Below are positions 31,870 to 43,308 of a stretch of 64,000 nt of DNA, piece after piece; position 1 is the stretch's first letter; every line of letters starts with the position of its first letter. The stretch spans positions 24,040,327 to 24,104,326 of the forward strand of contig JAJEKV010000002.1 in assembly GCA_021234155.1 (NCBI GenBank). The letters run 5' to 3'. The stretch is from Isoetes taiwanensis. Its lineage: Eukaryota; Streptophyta; Lycopodiopsida; Isoetales; Isoetaceae. The position numbers were made by a program, and so were the translations under genes. The notes below the pieces were generated by a model. It was given only the letters and a program-made list of their open reading frames with translations. It did not search any database and had not been told where the DNA came from.

Positions 31870-33525
31870 TACTAGGTATCTTTAATTCAATGGATAATTC
31901 TTTCTGACAACACTAGGGTACAACTTGAGCCATTAGCATATAAGGAACTAAAAGCTTTAATATTATATTCGAAGGTTCGAACCACACTGTTGCTATGACC
32001 AGAAATACTGTAGCAATGAGAACATACTTGGAAAACTCAAATTTCATGTAATTATTCTGAACGCAATGATTTGTTCCAGGCAAGCGTAAATATGCACACT
32101 TCTGCATATGTTTGAAGAGGGGGTAGCTACAAAAACAACCGACAACCTTACAAAAACAAATGGAAGAATGAGGAACATCCATAGAATTTTCTCCAAAGAT
32201 CTCAGTCCCCATCATAGCTTTAGCAACTTTGTTCCTATGAGCTATGGTAATTTGAATAGCCTCCATCTGGAAAGCACTTCTCATCCAAGTAATATTAAAT
32301 ATGTGATTAGAGAAGAGGATCATCTTTCTGCGTTTCTCAATTCTCCAGACAACCAGTTGCATCATTATAATGCTGTCTAGTCTGGGGAAGGTGAACATGG
32401 GAGGCAGATAGGTTATGATAACTTCGAAAGTTAAAGATTTACATTTCAAACTTCATATGTATTTTGTTGCCAAAGAACAAACTCAATCAGCTCTAACTTG
32501 TATATTTGTTGCACAAGCTACGATCGATCTTTTCAGCTTATCATCATGCATTTAACAGTGATGATGCATGATAGTATTATGGCTAGTAGATATGGATCAT
32601 TTGTTGCATGGTAGTATTATGTGGCTAATGGATATGGATCATTTGCTACCTCCATTCGATGGTATTCCATTTGGCTATAAAGTGTGAAACTTATAAGGTG
32701 TAACTTACTCTTTTTTTATACTCCAAGGGGCTTCATATTGTACATTGCCTACTCGTATCAATGAGTGTTATCTTGACGTATTCATTTTATATTACTAGGA
32801 GCGCACATACCAATAGATGCTCCACAAATGATGATTTACTCCTATGAAAAGATAGGCCCTTTTGGTAGTTTTCTCTAAAATAAACAATAAAGAAATGTTT
32901 AGCATGATTATGTATGTTTCTATACACTCTTGCTTTTTTGGCCTAAACAATGATGAGGAAGTTGAAAGTGATATAGCATTTCCACTATTCCTCTAGTTTA
33001 GCTGGAGAACATGCTTCTCGTAACAAGTAAAATTCTTCTGGGTGTTTGCATTATGCTAGTACTAGGAAAGGCTAATGCTATAGAGTAGGAGGGCAATAAA
33101 AATCTCCTCTTATAAGGTGTCGAGCGGATTTGTGTGGCCTACAAAATGCTCAATTTCTCAAAATTCCTGAGTTGTTGGATGTGGATGAACTGGAAACCAT
33201 GGGAAAAAAATTGTCAGTAGAGATGTAAGCATGATCCTATTTTGCCCGAATAATAAAATATGGGATATGTAGTGCGCCACTTTAAAGGATGAGGGACTGA
33301 CAACATAAGAAGGGGCAAGGGTTTAAATTTTGAAAGGGTTTATAGTACAATGCTATTTTTTACACTTTTGCCCTTTTGAAGAAGTCAAACATAAAAACCA
33401 AAGCCTTTATACTTTGCAGTTCTTTAAGCTAATGTTGGACATTCTAGAGAGGCCGTGCTTGGGTTTTTTCCTGGACCTTAAAACTCATGATCAGGCGTAT
33501 GATTTGGTCGGAAAGATTAGGCTAA
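31870..33525. other. Non-coding region upstream of the TBL gene
   Basis: No supported gene; the 178-codon minus-strand frame (31913-32449) has no recognisable features. At about 32570-32650 a unit around TAGTATTATG(T)GGCTA, ATGGATCATTTG is repeated twice. The TBL promoter should lie in the last few hundred bases, but I see no clear TATA box placement. Confidence 0.4.
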
Positions 33526-35619
33526 ATGGATTACAGGCTCGCTCGAGGGCACTGTGCAGTGTTTTCGTCATTTGGGCTGGCATTATTTATGCTGATCTTG
33601 GGGGGGTTCACAGTGTGCGATCTTGATCTTGTTCAAAATCTGCAGGCGCTGTTTAAATTCGAGAATGTGGCTGCAAAAAACGGCAGCGTTGAGTTGGAGT
33701 TGGAGCATTTGATGGATGGGGTTGCAGAAGGACCGAGTCTGTTCTTCGATTTGAAAGCAGCAGAAGCTCCAATTTTTGACCACCCATTTGAAGCAGAGGC
33801 ACCTGCACATTCAGAATCATGGGCAAAAAAAAATGCAGGAGGATCGGGTCTGTCCTTTGATTTAGAAGCCGCAGAAGCTCCGAGGCAGCAAATTTTCGGC
33901 CACCCAAGTGGTCAATCCGACGCAGAGGCAGCAGCACCTCCAGAATCGTCCAGGAAAAAAAATGCAGCATGTGAATCTTCAACAGACTCGCCTGCCACAG
34001 AAAATGCCGCTGTTGTAACGCAATCTATGGTGCAAAAAAATGCACCACGAGATGGGCTGCAAAAAAATGACCTCAGCACAACGCAGTGCAATATTTTCTC
34101 AGGCAAATGGGTATTCGATCCAGACTATCCTCTCTACCAAAGCTCTGCCTGCCCTTTCATGGAAAGCAGATTTCGTTGCCTCGAAAATGGGCGTCCAGAT
34201 AGCAACTATACCAAATTACGCTGGCAGCCTCACCACTGCAACATACCCAGGTAAGAAATGCACATACAAATCTCATCCCTCCACTTTGAGAATATAACAT
34301 TATAACCTGGTTGCTCATTTCTTCCTTCCAACCTTAACCTTATAACCTGGTTGCTCATTTCTTTATGTGGCTTTCCCAGATTTGATCCAACTTCAGTCCT
34401 CCAACTTCTCAGAAACAAGAGAGTCGTCTTTTCTGGAGATTCCATCGGTCGAAACCAATGGGAGTCATTTGTCTGCATGTTGTACCAAGGGGTGCATGAT
34501 AAGCACAACGTTTATGAAGTCAGAGGTCAACGTATTAGCCGAAGATCCGGCGAGTTCTCGGTAAGATTCGCAGACTATAATGCAACTGTTGAGTTCTATG
34601 GAGCACATTTTCTAGTCATGGAAATAGAAGGTCCACCCTATCAACTCAGACTAGACAAAATGTCTAGAATGTCTAAGAAATGGCTAGGGGCTGATGTTCT
34701 TGTGTTTAATTCAGCCCATTGGTGGGATAAGGTTGGGTTAGTGCAAAGGTATGGACTTATTGATTTTGTGATGCTTTTGATCTCAGATTTTGTTTCAATC
34801 CTTAGGTTGATGGTGGATTTGCAGCTACCAAGAACGTAAGAAGGTAAACTTGACTATGGACTCGTTGTTTGCATATTCAAAGGGAATGCATTACTGGGCC
34901 AAATGGATTGACTCCCACTTGGACCCTGCCAAGGTTCGAGTATTCTTTCGAGCAATTGCCCCCACACATTTTCAGTAAGCAATGTGTCTTTCAGTAAGCA
35001 ATGTGTCCTTTCACGAAAACGTTTACCCATTCTATTTGACTTTGTTGCTTTCTCTTTAGAGTGTTTACCTTACAAAACTTAGTTTATCACGTATGGTACA
35101 TGACAATCTTAAAGTCAAAAGGTATTTTATGATACGAATATTCAAAAAGATGTCTAGAGAAAGTATTGTACCAAACATGCATAAGTTGTGTTGTGACCAC
35201 TAGAATACTTGAATATGATTTCAATATTGAATATGTGGAAAGATTCAAATTGAAAGCTTGTCTTAACAGACATGATGCACTGCAGGCAAGGACAATGGAA
35301 CACAGGAGGAGTCTGTCACTTAGATAGAGAACCCATTCTAAATGAATCTTCTCTTTCTCCATATCCTGCTAAGAAGATGGGCATTGTGGAACGTTTAATA
35401 CTCAAAATGAAAACCCCAGTGACTTTTCTAAATATAACGATGCTTACAGGGTATCGAAAAGATGGGCACATATCAATTTGGCGTCCTGAATCAAAGGGCA
35501 ATGCTACAGAAACTAGGCTTGCAATTCAAGATTGTAGCCATTGGTGCTTGCCTGGAGTGCCAGATACCTGGAACGAGCTACTTTCTTATGCATTGCTTCG
35601 AGATTGGGGTCAACCATGA
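33526..35619 (+). CDS. TRICHOME BIREFRINGENCE-LIKE (TBL) polysaccharide O-acetyltransferase, four exons, intact
   Basis: Exons 33526-34250, 34380-34748, 34825-34974 and 35286-35619 splice in frame (all phase 2, GT-AG) to about 525 residues. Residues about 8-27 form a signal anchor (AVFSSFGLALFMLILGGFTV), as expected for a Golgi type II protein. A low-complexity stem follows, then the PMR5N domain (FSGKWVFDPDYPLYQSSACP, NGRPDSNYTKLRWQPHHCNI). The catalytic domain has the GDS motif (VFSGDSIGRNQWESFVCMLY) and the DxxH motif (IQDCSHWCLPGVPDTWNELL). TBL proteins O-acetylate xylan, pectin or other wall polymers, but the substrate cannot be told here. The ATG at 33526 is chosen because it places the anchor at the N-terminus. 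A 3' pseudocopy lies at 38146-39379. Confidence 0.9.
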
Positions 35620-38050
35620 AAGTGACTTGCAATTGTACTGTACATAATTGAGATGTCTTTAATTTATCAATATGTAAATTAAATACCCAATGTGAAAATG
35701 TATGTTTCACTTCTTATATGTAGTATTCGAGTTTGCATCAAAATGATAAAGCCATGTAAGCTTGTTGTACCAATAGGGATTAAGCCAATTGAATGCAATT
35801 TGATTAAGAAAAAAATCTAATGGTGTGTTTTTCTATGATCCACATTTTTATAAGTCATATAATATAATGCCGTTTCAGACATTAAAAAAGCTTAGCGAAA
35901 AAGTCATATTAATTTTTTTATTTTATTTTTATTTTTTTAAGGACGAAAGCCAAAACGTTTATTCATCTGATATAAAAAGTACAAAATTTACACGTCTCAT
36001 CTAACTATGTAAGCACAAAAAGATGCCACAGGAGCCAAAGAGGTTTTTTCTTGCATGCATGTGGACCTTGGTTTGCAAGGTCCATTATTGGCATGCACAT
36101 GTGATATGGCTATTTGGCTAGATTGTTCATGTAAGCTCGAAGTTTAGCTTCCAATTTTCTAGCTATGAAATTTCACTTTCTATTTGTCTTGTTTGTAAGA
36201 TAATGATAATAAAGCTTTATGATACTGAATTCCTGTTTTGTTGAACTATGATTTACATGTTATGATCCAATAGATTATTCGCTTTTAGATTCCCCCCTCC
36301 CCCTCCAAAAGGAAAAGAGAATATCCTAATCATAAACACAACTCCACTTGGCAAGGGAATACTTGCTTATGCTTTCCATTATGCTCAATTTATTTATTTA
36401 TTTTTAATATGTATACTACCTTTAATGTACTCTTTCCCTAAAGGAAAAAATAAAGTTTATTTATCAGAAATAAGCACTACAAAATGTATATGCCTCATCT
36501 AGTTGTGTAATGCTCTTGAAACATGAGTCTGAACCATTCCCCAGCATAGGAGACTGATGATAAGAACTAACTTGAAGACGTTGAATCCAAATACACTTCA
36601 CAAGGGAGGAAGACTTAAAAGTCATCAGAATCTTAAGTTGGGCTACAACAATGACATTCGAATAAATGAATACCTTGAAAACTATGCAACCTATGATGCT
36701 TCCAGATTGATTATAGTAGCCAACCAAACCCTAGATGAAATGGCTTCTACTGCTTAGTTGAGCCCATGCACCTGGGTAGACGCCAAGAGAACAGATTTGC
36801 TACCCAGTGTACTGTTAAATAAACCTTGTAGCCAAGACCATGCTAATTGAACTTCTCGACGAGAAAAGAGGCAATGCTCAAGTATTTCAACATCTAAAAG
36901 TCAAATCGGGCATATCGCTGAGATACGAAGATCCAGCGATGCCATAAGGCATTTACACACAAACACCTATATGAAACTTGCCATCAAAGTATAGAAACTT
37001 TAGGATGGAGCAACTTATTCCAAAGTCAGCACCTTATACACGCCCATATTGGTTCTAGGATCTGCATTTGCCATCCATTTGGCAGTGGGAGAGGCTGTGG
37101 AGCTAAGAGGAGATGATATATGGAGTGGACAAAGTACTTGCCATTGTAAATATCCTCGTGACAACCCCAAGACACAGTTTCCATGACACCAACTTCCACT
37201 GTAAGAGGCAAGTTCTGCTATCCTCTACCATATAGTTACATCCCAACCTGAGAGTAAGAATTTTGCTTGAAACGCAGGCCATGACAAGAGGCAACCACCT
37301 TCATAACATGCTCGAATAGAGATGAGTCATACGAGACTCCCATCTTTTCTATATAAGGGGATAAACTGATGTAGCAAGTGGAGGTTATGAGCGGTTTGGC
37401 AGCAATGGCGCCCATCACCACGAAATATCTAGTAGAGCATGGATAGAAGCACACGGTCAAAATAGTTATCTGATTGTATCCCATACTGCCAATAATCCTC
37501 ATAGAAAAGGAGAAGCATTTGGAAAAACTTAAGAAGGTGAAATAGAGCCCAAGCAAGCATGCCTTCTTGCGTAGAGAAATACACTAAACAAGAGATTGTT
37601 TGAGAAGACATAGACCGAGAGAATCAACTCGTCATTCAAGAACCTCGAAATGAATTTTGAGATGAGGATCTTGCTCTACGATAAGAAGTCCATCATAAGT
37701 TTCATAACCACACCACCTGCCCATTTAAGGAGTATGCATTTAGGCCAGACCACCTTCGCTACAGCACCCTCCATAGTGTATGTCCATATGAAATTTTGGA
37801 CTTTTGCAATGAGCGCATATGCTTTGAACTGTGGGGCTAGCAACAAGGAAGCCGTATAAACATGGGCATTGCTTAGAATTGATTTGGCCATTGTAATACC
37901 AGCGAGAGATAACTTGCAATTGACCACCAAAATAGGTATTTCCCTAAACCCTTAATAATTTCTTCCAATGCTGCTCCTGCACTAATATAAATGCCAACCA
38001 GAGTTCTAAATAGTTTGATGGCATGTCCATGAGCAAGAAACTTCCATGGA
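34293..38050. repeat. Tandem segmental duplication, copy 1
   Basis: This segment, from within TBL intron 1 to beyond a decayed LINE, is repeated directly downstream at 38051-41788 with a steady offset of about 3760 bases and only small indels and substitutions (for example 35286-35619 equals 39046-39379). Confidence 0.9.
35911..37990 (-). mobile_element. Decayed LINE (LINE-2 family), 3' half, minus strand
   Basis: Read on the minus strand from about 37990: VGIYISAGAALEEIIKGLGK, YLFWWSIA, AGITMAKSILSNAHVYTASL, NFIWTYTMEGAVAKVVWPKC, and, nearer 37200, TVSWGCHEDIYNGKYFVHSI. Each aligns with LINE-2 (VGIHVSDSDAWDEIISGLQK, ITVAKCVLSNTHVYMASAL, VVVWGCHQDIQPGRFVSSVY). The T-rich plus-strand block at 35911-35940 would be its A-tail, or that of a second insertion. 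There are many stops and indels; it is part of the tandem duplication. Confidence 0.7.
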
Positions 38051-38145
38051 TATAACATTATGACATTATAACCTGGTTGCTCATTTCTTCCTTCCAACCT
38101 TAACCTTATAACCTGGTTGCTTATTTCTTTATGTGGCTTTCCCAG

Positions 38146-39379
38146 ATTTGATCCAACTTCAGTCCTCCAACTTCTCAGAAACAAGAGTCGTCTTCTCTGG
38201 AGATTCCATCGGCCGAAATCAATGGGAGTCCTTTGTCTGCATGTTGTATCAAGGGGTGCATGATAAGCGCAACGTTTATGAAGTCAAAGGTCAACGTATT
38301 AGCCGAAGATCGGGCGAGTTCTCGTTAAGATTCGCAGACTATAATGCAACTGTTGAGTTCTATGGAGCACATTTTCTAGTCATGGAAATAGAAGGTCCTC
38401 CCTATCAGCTCAGACTAGACAAAATGTCTAGAATGTCTAAGAAATGGCTAGGGGCTGATGTTCTTGTGTTTAATTCAGCCCATTGGTGGGACAAGGTTGG
38501 GTTAGTGCAAAGGTATGGACTTATTGATTTTGTCATGCCTTTGATCTCAGATTTTGTTTCAATCCTTAGGTTGATGGTGGATTTGCAGCTACCAAGAACG
38601 TAAGAAGGTAAACTTGACTATGGACTCGTTGTTTGCATATTCAAAGGGAATGCATTACTGGGCCAAATGGATTGACTCCCACTTGGACCCTGCCAAGGTT
38701 CGGTATTCTTTCGAGCAATTGCCCCCACACATTTTCAGTAAGCAATGTGTCTTTCAAATGTGTCCTTTCACGAAAATGTTTACTCATTCTACTTGACTCG
38801 TTGGTTTCTCTTTAGAGTGTTTAATTATCATGTCCCTACAAAACTTAGTTTATCACGTATCGTACATGACAATCTTAAAGTCAAAAGGTATTTTATGATA
38901 CGAATATTCAAAAAGATGTCTAGAGAAAGTATTGTACCAACATGCATAAGTTGTGACCACTAGAATACTTGAATATGGTTTCAATATTGAATATGTGGAA
39001 AGATTCAAATTGAAAGCTTGTCTTAACAGACATGATGCACTGCAGGCAAGGACAATGGAACACAGGAGGAGTCTGTCACTTAGATAGAGAACCCATTCTA
39101 AATGAATCTTCTCTTTCTCCATATCCTGCTAAGAAGATGGGCATTGTGGAACGTTTAATACTCAAAATGAAAACCCCAGTGACTTTTCTAAATATAACGA
39201 TGCTTACAGGGTATCGAAAAGATGGGCACATATCAATTTGGCGTCCTGAATCAAAGGGCAATGCTACAGAAACTAGGCTTGCAATTCAAGATTGTAGCCA
39301 TTGGTGCTTGCCTGGAGTGCCAGATACCTGGAACGAGCTACTTTCTTATGCATTGCTTCGAGATTGGGGTCAACCATGA
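38146..39379 (+). pseudogene. TBL 3' pseudocopy (exons 2-4 only)
   Basis: Exons 38146-38512, 38589-38737 and 39046-39379 match TBL exons 2-4. Exon 1 with the signal anchor and PMR5N domain is missing because the duplication breakpoint lies in intron 1. Exon 2 has a 2-base deletion just before the GDS motif (AACAAGAGTCGTC versus AACAAGAGAGTCGTC). Exon 3 lost one base (GTTCGGTATTC versus GTTCGAGTATTC). Exon 4 remains open and identical in its encoded residues to the intact gene. It cannot make a functional TBL enzyme. Confidence 0.9.
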
Positions 39380-39667
39380 AAGTGACTTGCAATTGTACTG
39401 TACATAATTGAGATGTCTTTAATTTATCAATATGTAAATTGAATACCCAATGTGAAAATGTATGTTTCACTTCTTATATGTAGTACTCGATTTTGCATCA
39501 AAATGATAAAGCCATGTAAGCTTGTTGTACCAATAGGGATTAAGCCAATTAAATGCAATTTGATTAAGAAAAAAAAATCTAATGGTGTGTTTTTCTATGA
39601 TCCACATTTTTATGTGTCATATAATATAATGTCGTTTCAAGCATTAAAAAAGCTTAGCGAGAAAGTT

Positions 39668-41788
39668 TATTAATCAGATATAAAAAGTACAAAATTTACA
39701 CGTCTCATCTAACTGTGTAAGCACAAAAAAATGCCACAGGAGCCAAAGAGATTTTTTCTTGCATGCATGTGGACCTTGGTTTGCAAGATCCATTATTGGC
39801 ATGCACCTGCGATATGCGTTTTTGGCCGAATTGGACATGCGCATGCAATATATTTCTTCGCATGCGACATGCTTTTTGTGGCAGACATTTCGGCATCCAG
39901 CCACTAGGCATCTCAAAAGAATATATTTCGGCATCTGCCATATCTCGTCATTTGTTTGTGGATGGATGAGATGGCAGAGGATATTCAGGTATGCTCAAAA
40001 CTTAGCTTTCAATTTTCTAGCTATGAAATTTCACTTTCTATTTGTCTTGTTTGTAAGATAATGATAATAAAGCTTTATGATATGGAATTCCTATTTTGTT
40101 GAACTATGATTTACATGTTATGATCCAATAGATTATTCGCTTTTAGATCTCCCCCCACCCCCAAAAAAAAAAAAAAAAAAAGAAAAAGAAAAAGGGGAAG
40201 ACAATATCCTATAAAGAATCATAAACACAACTTCATTGGGCAAGGGAATACTTGCTTATGCTTTCCAGTAGGATAGAACTTGTATAGCTCAATTTATTTA
40301 TTTATTTTTAATATATATACTACCTTTAATATACTCTTTTCTTGAAGGAGAAAAAAAAGTTTATTTATCAGAAATAAGCACTACAAAATGTATATGCCTC
40401 ATCTAGTTCTTTAATGCTCTTGAAACATAAGTCTAAACAATTATGTACTTACCCCAGCATAGGAGACTAATGATAAGAACTAACATCCAAATACACTTCA
40501 CAAGGGAGGAAGACTTAAAAGCTATCAGAATCTTAAGTTGGGCTACAACAATGACATTCGAATAAATATGCAACCTATGATGCTTCCAAATTGATCATAG
40601 TAGCCAACCAGACCCTAGATGAAATAGCTTCTACTGCTTAGTTGGGCCCATGCACCTAGGTAGACGCCAAGAGAACATATTGGCTACCCAGTGTACTGTT
40701 AAATAAACCTTGTAGCCAAGACCACGCTAATTGAACTTCTCGACGAGAAAAGAGGCAATGCTTAAGTATTTCGACATCTAAAAGTCAAATCGGGCATATT
40801 GCAGAGATACGAAGATCTAGCGATGTCATAAGCATTTACACGCAAACACCTATTTGAAACTTGCCATCAAAGCATAGAAACTTTAGGATGGAGCAACTTA
40901 TTCCAAAGTCAGCACCTTGTACACGCCCATATTGGTTCTAGGATATGCATTTTCCATCCATTTGGCAGTGGAAGAGGCTGTGGAGCTAAGGGGAGATGAT
41001 ATATGGAGTGGACAAAGTACTTGCCATTGTGAAATCCTCGTGAATATCCCTTGTGAATATCCTCTTGAAACGCAGGCCATGACAAGAGGCAACCACCTTC
41101 ATACCATGCTTGAATAGAGATGAGTCAGACGACACCTGCTAGGGCCCATCTTCTCTGTATAAAGGGATGAACTGATATAGCAAGTTGAGGTTATGAGAGG
41201 TTTGGCAACAATGGCGCCCATCACCACGAAATATTTGATAGAAGGATACGGTCAAAATAGTTATCTCATTGTATCCCATACTGCCAATAATCCTCATAGA
41301 AAAGGAGAAGCATTCGGAAAAAGCTTAAGAAGGTGAAATAGAGCCCAAGCATGCATGCCTTCTTGCGTAGAGGAATACACTAAACAAGAGATTATTTGAG
41401 AAGACATAGACCAAAAGAATCAACTCGTCATTCAGGAGCCTCCAAATGAATTTTGAGATGAGGATCTTACTCGACGAAAAGAAGTCCATCATAGCCACAC
41501 CACCTTCCCACTTAAGGAGTATGCATTTAGGCCAGACCACCTTCGCTACAGCACCCTCCATAGTGTCAGTCCATATGAGATTTTGGACTTTTGCAATGAG
41601 CGCATGTACTTTGAATTGCTAGCAACAAGATAGATAGATAGGAAGGCATATAAACATGGGCCTTGCTTAGAATTGATTTGGCCATTGTAATACCAGCGAG
41701 AGATAATGACCACCAAAATAGGTGTTTCTTATCTTATCTTATCTAAACCCTTAATAATTTCTTCCCATGTTGCTCCTGCACTAATATA
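39668..41788 (-). mobile_element. Decayed LINE, duplicated copy
   Basis: Counterpart of 35911-37990 in copy 2. The clearest coding trace is on the minus strand at 41561-41325 (MEGAVAKVVWPKCILLKWEG). A pentamer run (ATCTT)n at about 41728-41747 is present only here. Confidence 0.65.
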
Positions 41789-42828
41789 AATATGTAGCAC
41801 AATAACAGGGGGTTACTTTTAGATTTTTATACGTTTTTTCACATGGTTTTTCTATGATTTCGTTGTTGTATTCGTTGAGGTGTACTAAATAGTATTTTTG
41901 CACCCTTTATGGGCCGATTGATTTTTGTTGGTTGAGTCAAAGGCGTTGATGACTTTATCATTCTAGCTTCTAATCTATAGTGGCTATTTTTCCCCGAATT
42001 TATAGAATTGGGTTTTACCATAAAATTGAGTTTTTTTTGTTGGTTGGAACAATTTTGGGGTTGTTGTCTTTCTCTACATGTGTTTGTGCATGAACAACCT
42101 TAAAGTCATGTGTTGTTGCATGTGCATGTGTGTTTGTGCATGTGCATGTATATGCATGTTATATGTGTATGTGCATGTGCATATGCATGTTCATGTGTAT
42201 TGTATTGTGCATGTGCATGTGCAAGTGCATGTGCATGTGCAAGTGCATGTGCATGTGCATGTGTGTGCATGTGTGCATATGCATGTGTACTTGCCCTCTT
42301 GGATTCTTATTGCGGAGTGGATTTTACTACCACGAGATGGATTTTTTGCTCACACTTACAAAGGTATTTATTTTGTTTTTAATGTTTCTTCGCTTAGCAT
42401 AATGTTTTTTTTACAAGGTATTGGTTTCTTGATTCTACAATGTAGTCTTTGCAAAACCCCCTTTTGTTTCCTTCCTAAGATTTTCGCAGATTCAAAAAAG
42501 AGTTTAGAGTTTAGGCCCTATGTTTGCTTCCAACTCTTGGATATTCCCGGCTGCGAATTGTTCATAGCAAAGTCGACCTTTAACTTCAATCAACAAACGG
42601 ATTCTTATGCACACAACAGACGGATTATTCCATGCCCTTTTCCATGTCACGCAGATCAGTCAAACAGTGGCCACAAGAATCCATTTATATTGTAGGTTTG
42701 GAACTTTAATCGAACCATAAGGTGAATCATGCATTAGCTTTAAGCTAGAGATGGAGCATCCAAAATCATATGGATTGATAAACAATGGTGTCATTGTGAA
42801 AGAGAAATAGCTGTAGCGGAAGTAACAA
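41789..42828 (+). repeat. R1 dispersed repeat, copy A (about 1 kb, unknown class)
   Basis: It begins ATGTAGCACAATAACAGGGG and has a T-rich leader, a central TGCATG microsatellite, TGTACTTGCCCTCTTGGATT, then a long 3' part ending GTGTCATTGTGAAAGAGAAA. Copy B follows directly, so A and B are in tandem. No coding domain or TIR is visible; the Cys/Met/His-rich frames here are read-throughs of the microsatellite. Confidence 0.8.
42100..42295 (+). repeat. (TGCATG)n-type microsatellite in R1 copy A
   Basis: Irregular hexamer array of TGCATG with TGTGCA and AAGTGC variants. It creates apparent Cys/Met/His-rich frames in three phases, which I reject as genes. Confidence 0.9.
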
Positions 42829-43308
42829 ATATGTAGCACAATAACAGGGGGTTACTTTTAGATTTTTATACGCTTTTTCACATGGTTTTTCTATGATTTC
42901 GTTGTTGTATTCGTTGAGGTGTACTAAATAGTATTTCTAGAGTGCACCCTTTATGGGCCGTTGATTTTTGTTGGTTGGAACAATCCGAGGGTTGTTGTCT
43001 TTCTCTGCATGTGTTTGTGCATGAACACTGCGCATGTGTATGCATGTGCATGTGTGTGCATGTGCATGTGCATGTGCATGTATATGCATGTTCATGTGTA
43101 TTGTGCATATGCATGTGCATGTGCATGTGTATTGTGCATGTGCATGTGCAAGTGCAAGTGCAAGTGCATGTGCATGTGTGTGCATATGTGCATATGCATG
43201 TGTACTTGCCCTCTTGGATTCTTATTGCCGGAGTGGATTTTACTACCACGAGATGGATTTTTTGCTCACACTTACAAAGGTATTTGTTTTATTTTTTAAT
43301 GTTTCTTT
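42829..43308 (+). repeat. R1 dispersed repeat, copy B, left part
   Basis: Same start and microsatellite core as copy A. It is interrupted after TAATGTTTCTT by the LINE at 43309-46438; the remainder is at 46439-46765. Confidence 0.85.
43010..43205 (+). repeat. (TGCATG)n-type microsatellite in R1 copy B
   Basis: Same hexamer array as in copy A, with a slightly different unit order. Confidence 0.9.

Larger units (their letters stand above)
38051..41788. repeat. Tandem segmental duplication, copy 2
   Basis: Second copy. It carries TBL exons 2-4 and the LINE remnant, lacks TBL exon 1, and has lost a poly-T block present at 35911-35940 in copy 1. Confidence 0.9.

Noticed and set aside
31913-32449. 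178-codon minus-strand frame upstream of TBL
   Set aside because: No domain, no repeat relation and unremarkable composition; it may be chance in AT-rich DNA.
33330-33626. 98-codon frame and an earlier ATG upstream of TBL
   Set aside because: It is out of frame with the TBL protein. The ATG at 33526 gives a signal anchor and joins all exons in frame.
42078-42695. Open frames of up to 205 codons rich in Cys, Met, His and Val
   Set aside because: They are translations of the TGCATG hexamer array; all three phases stay open and the same pattern appears on the other strand. The same applies at 42878-43354, 52678-53053 and 61313-61686.
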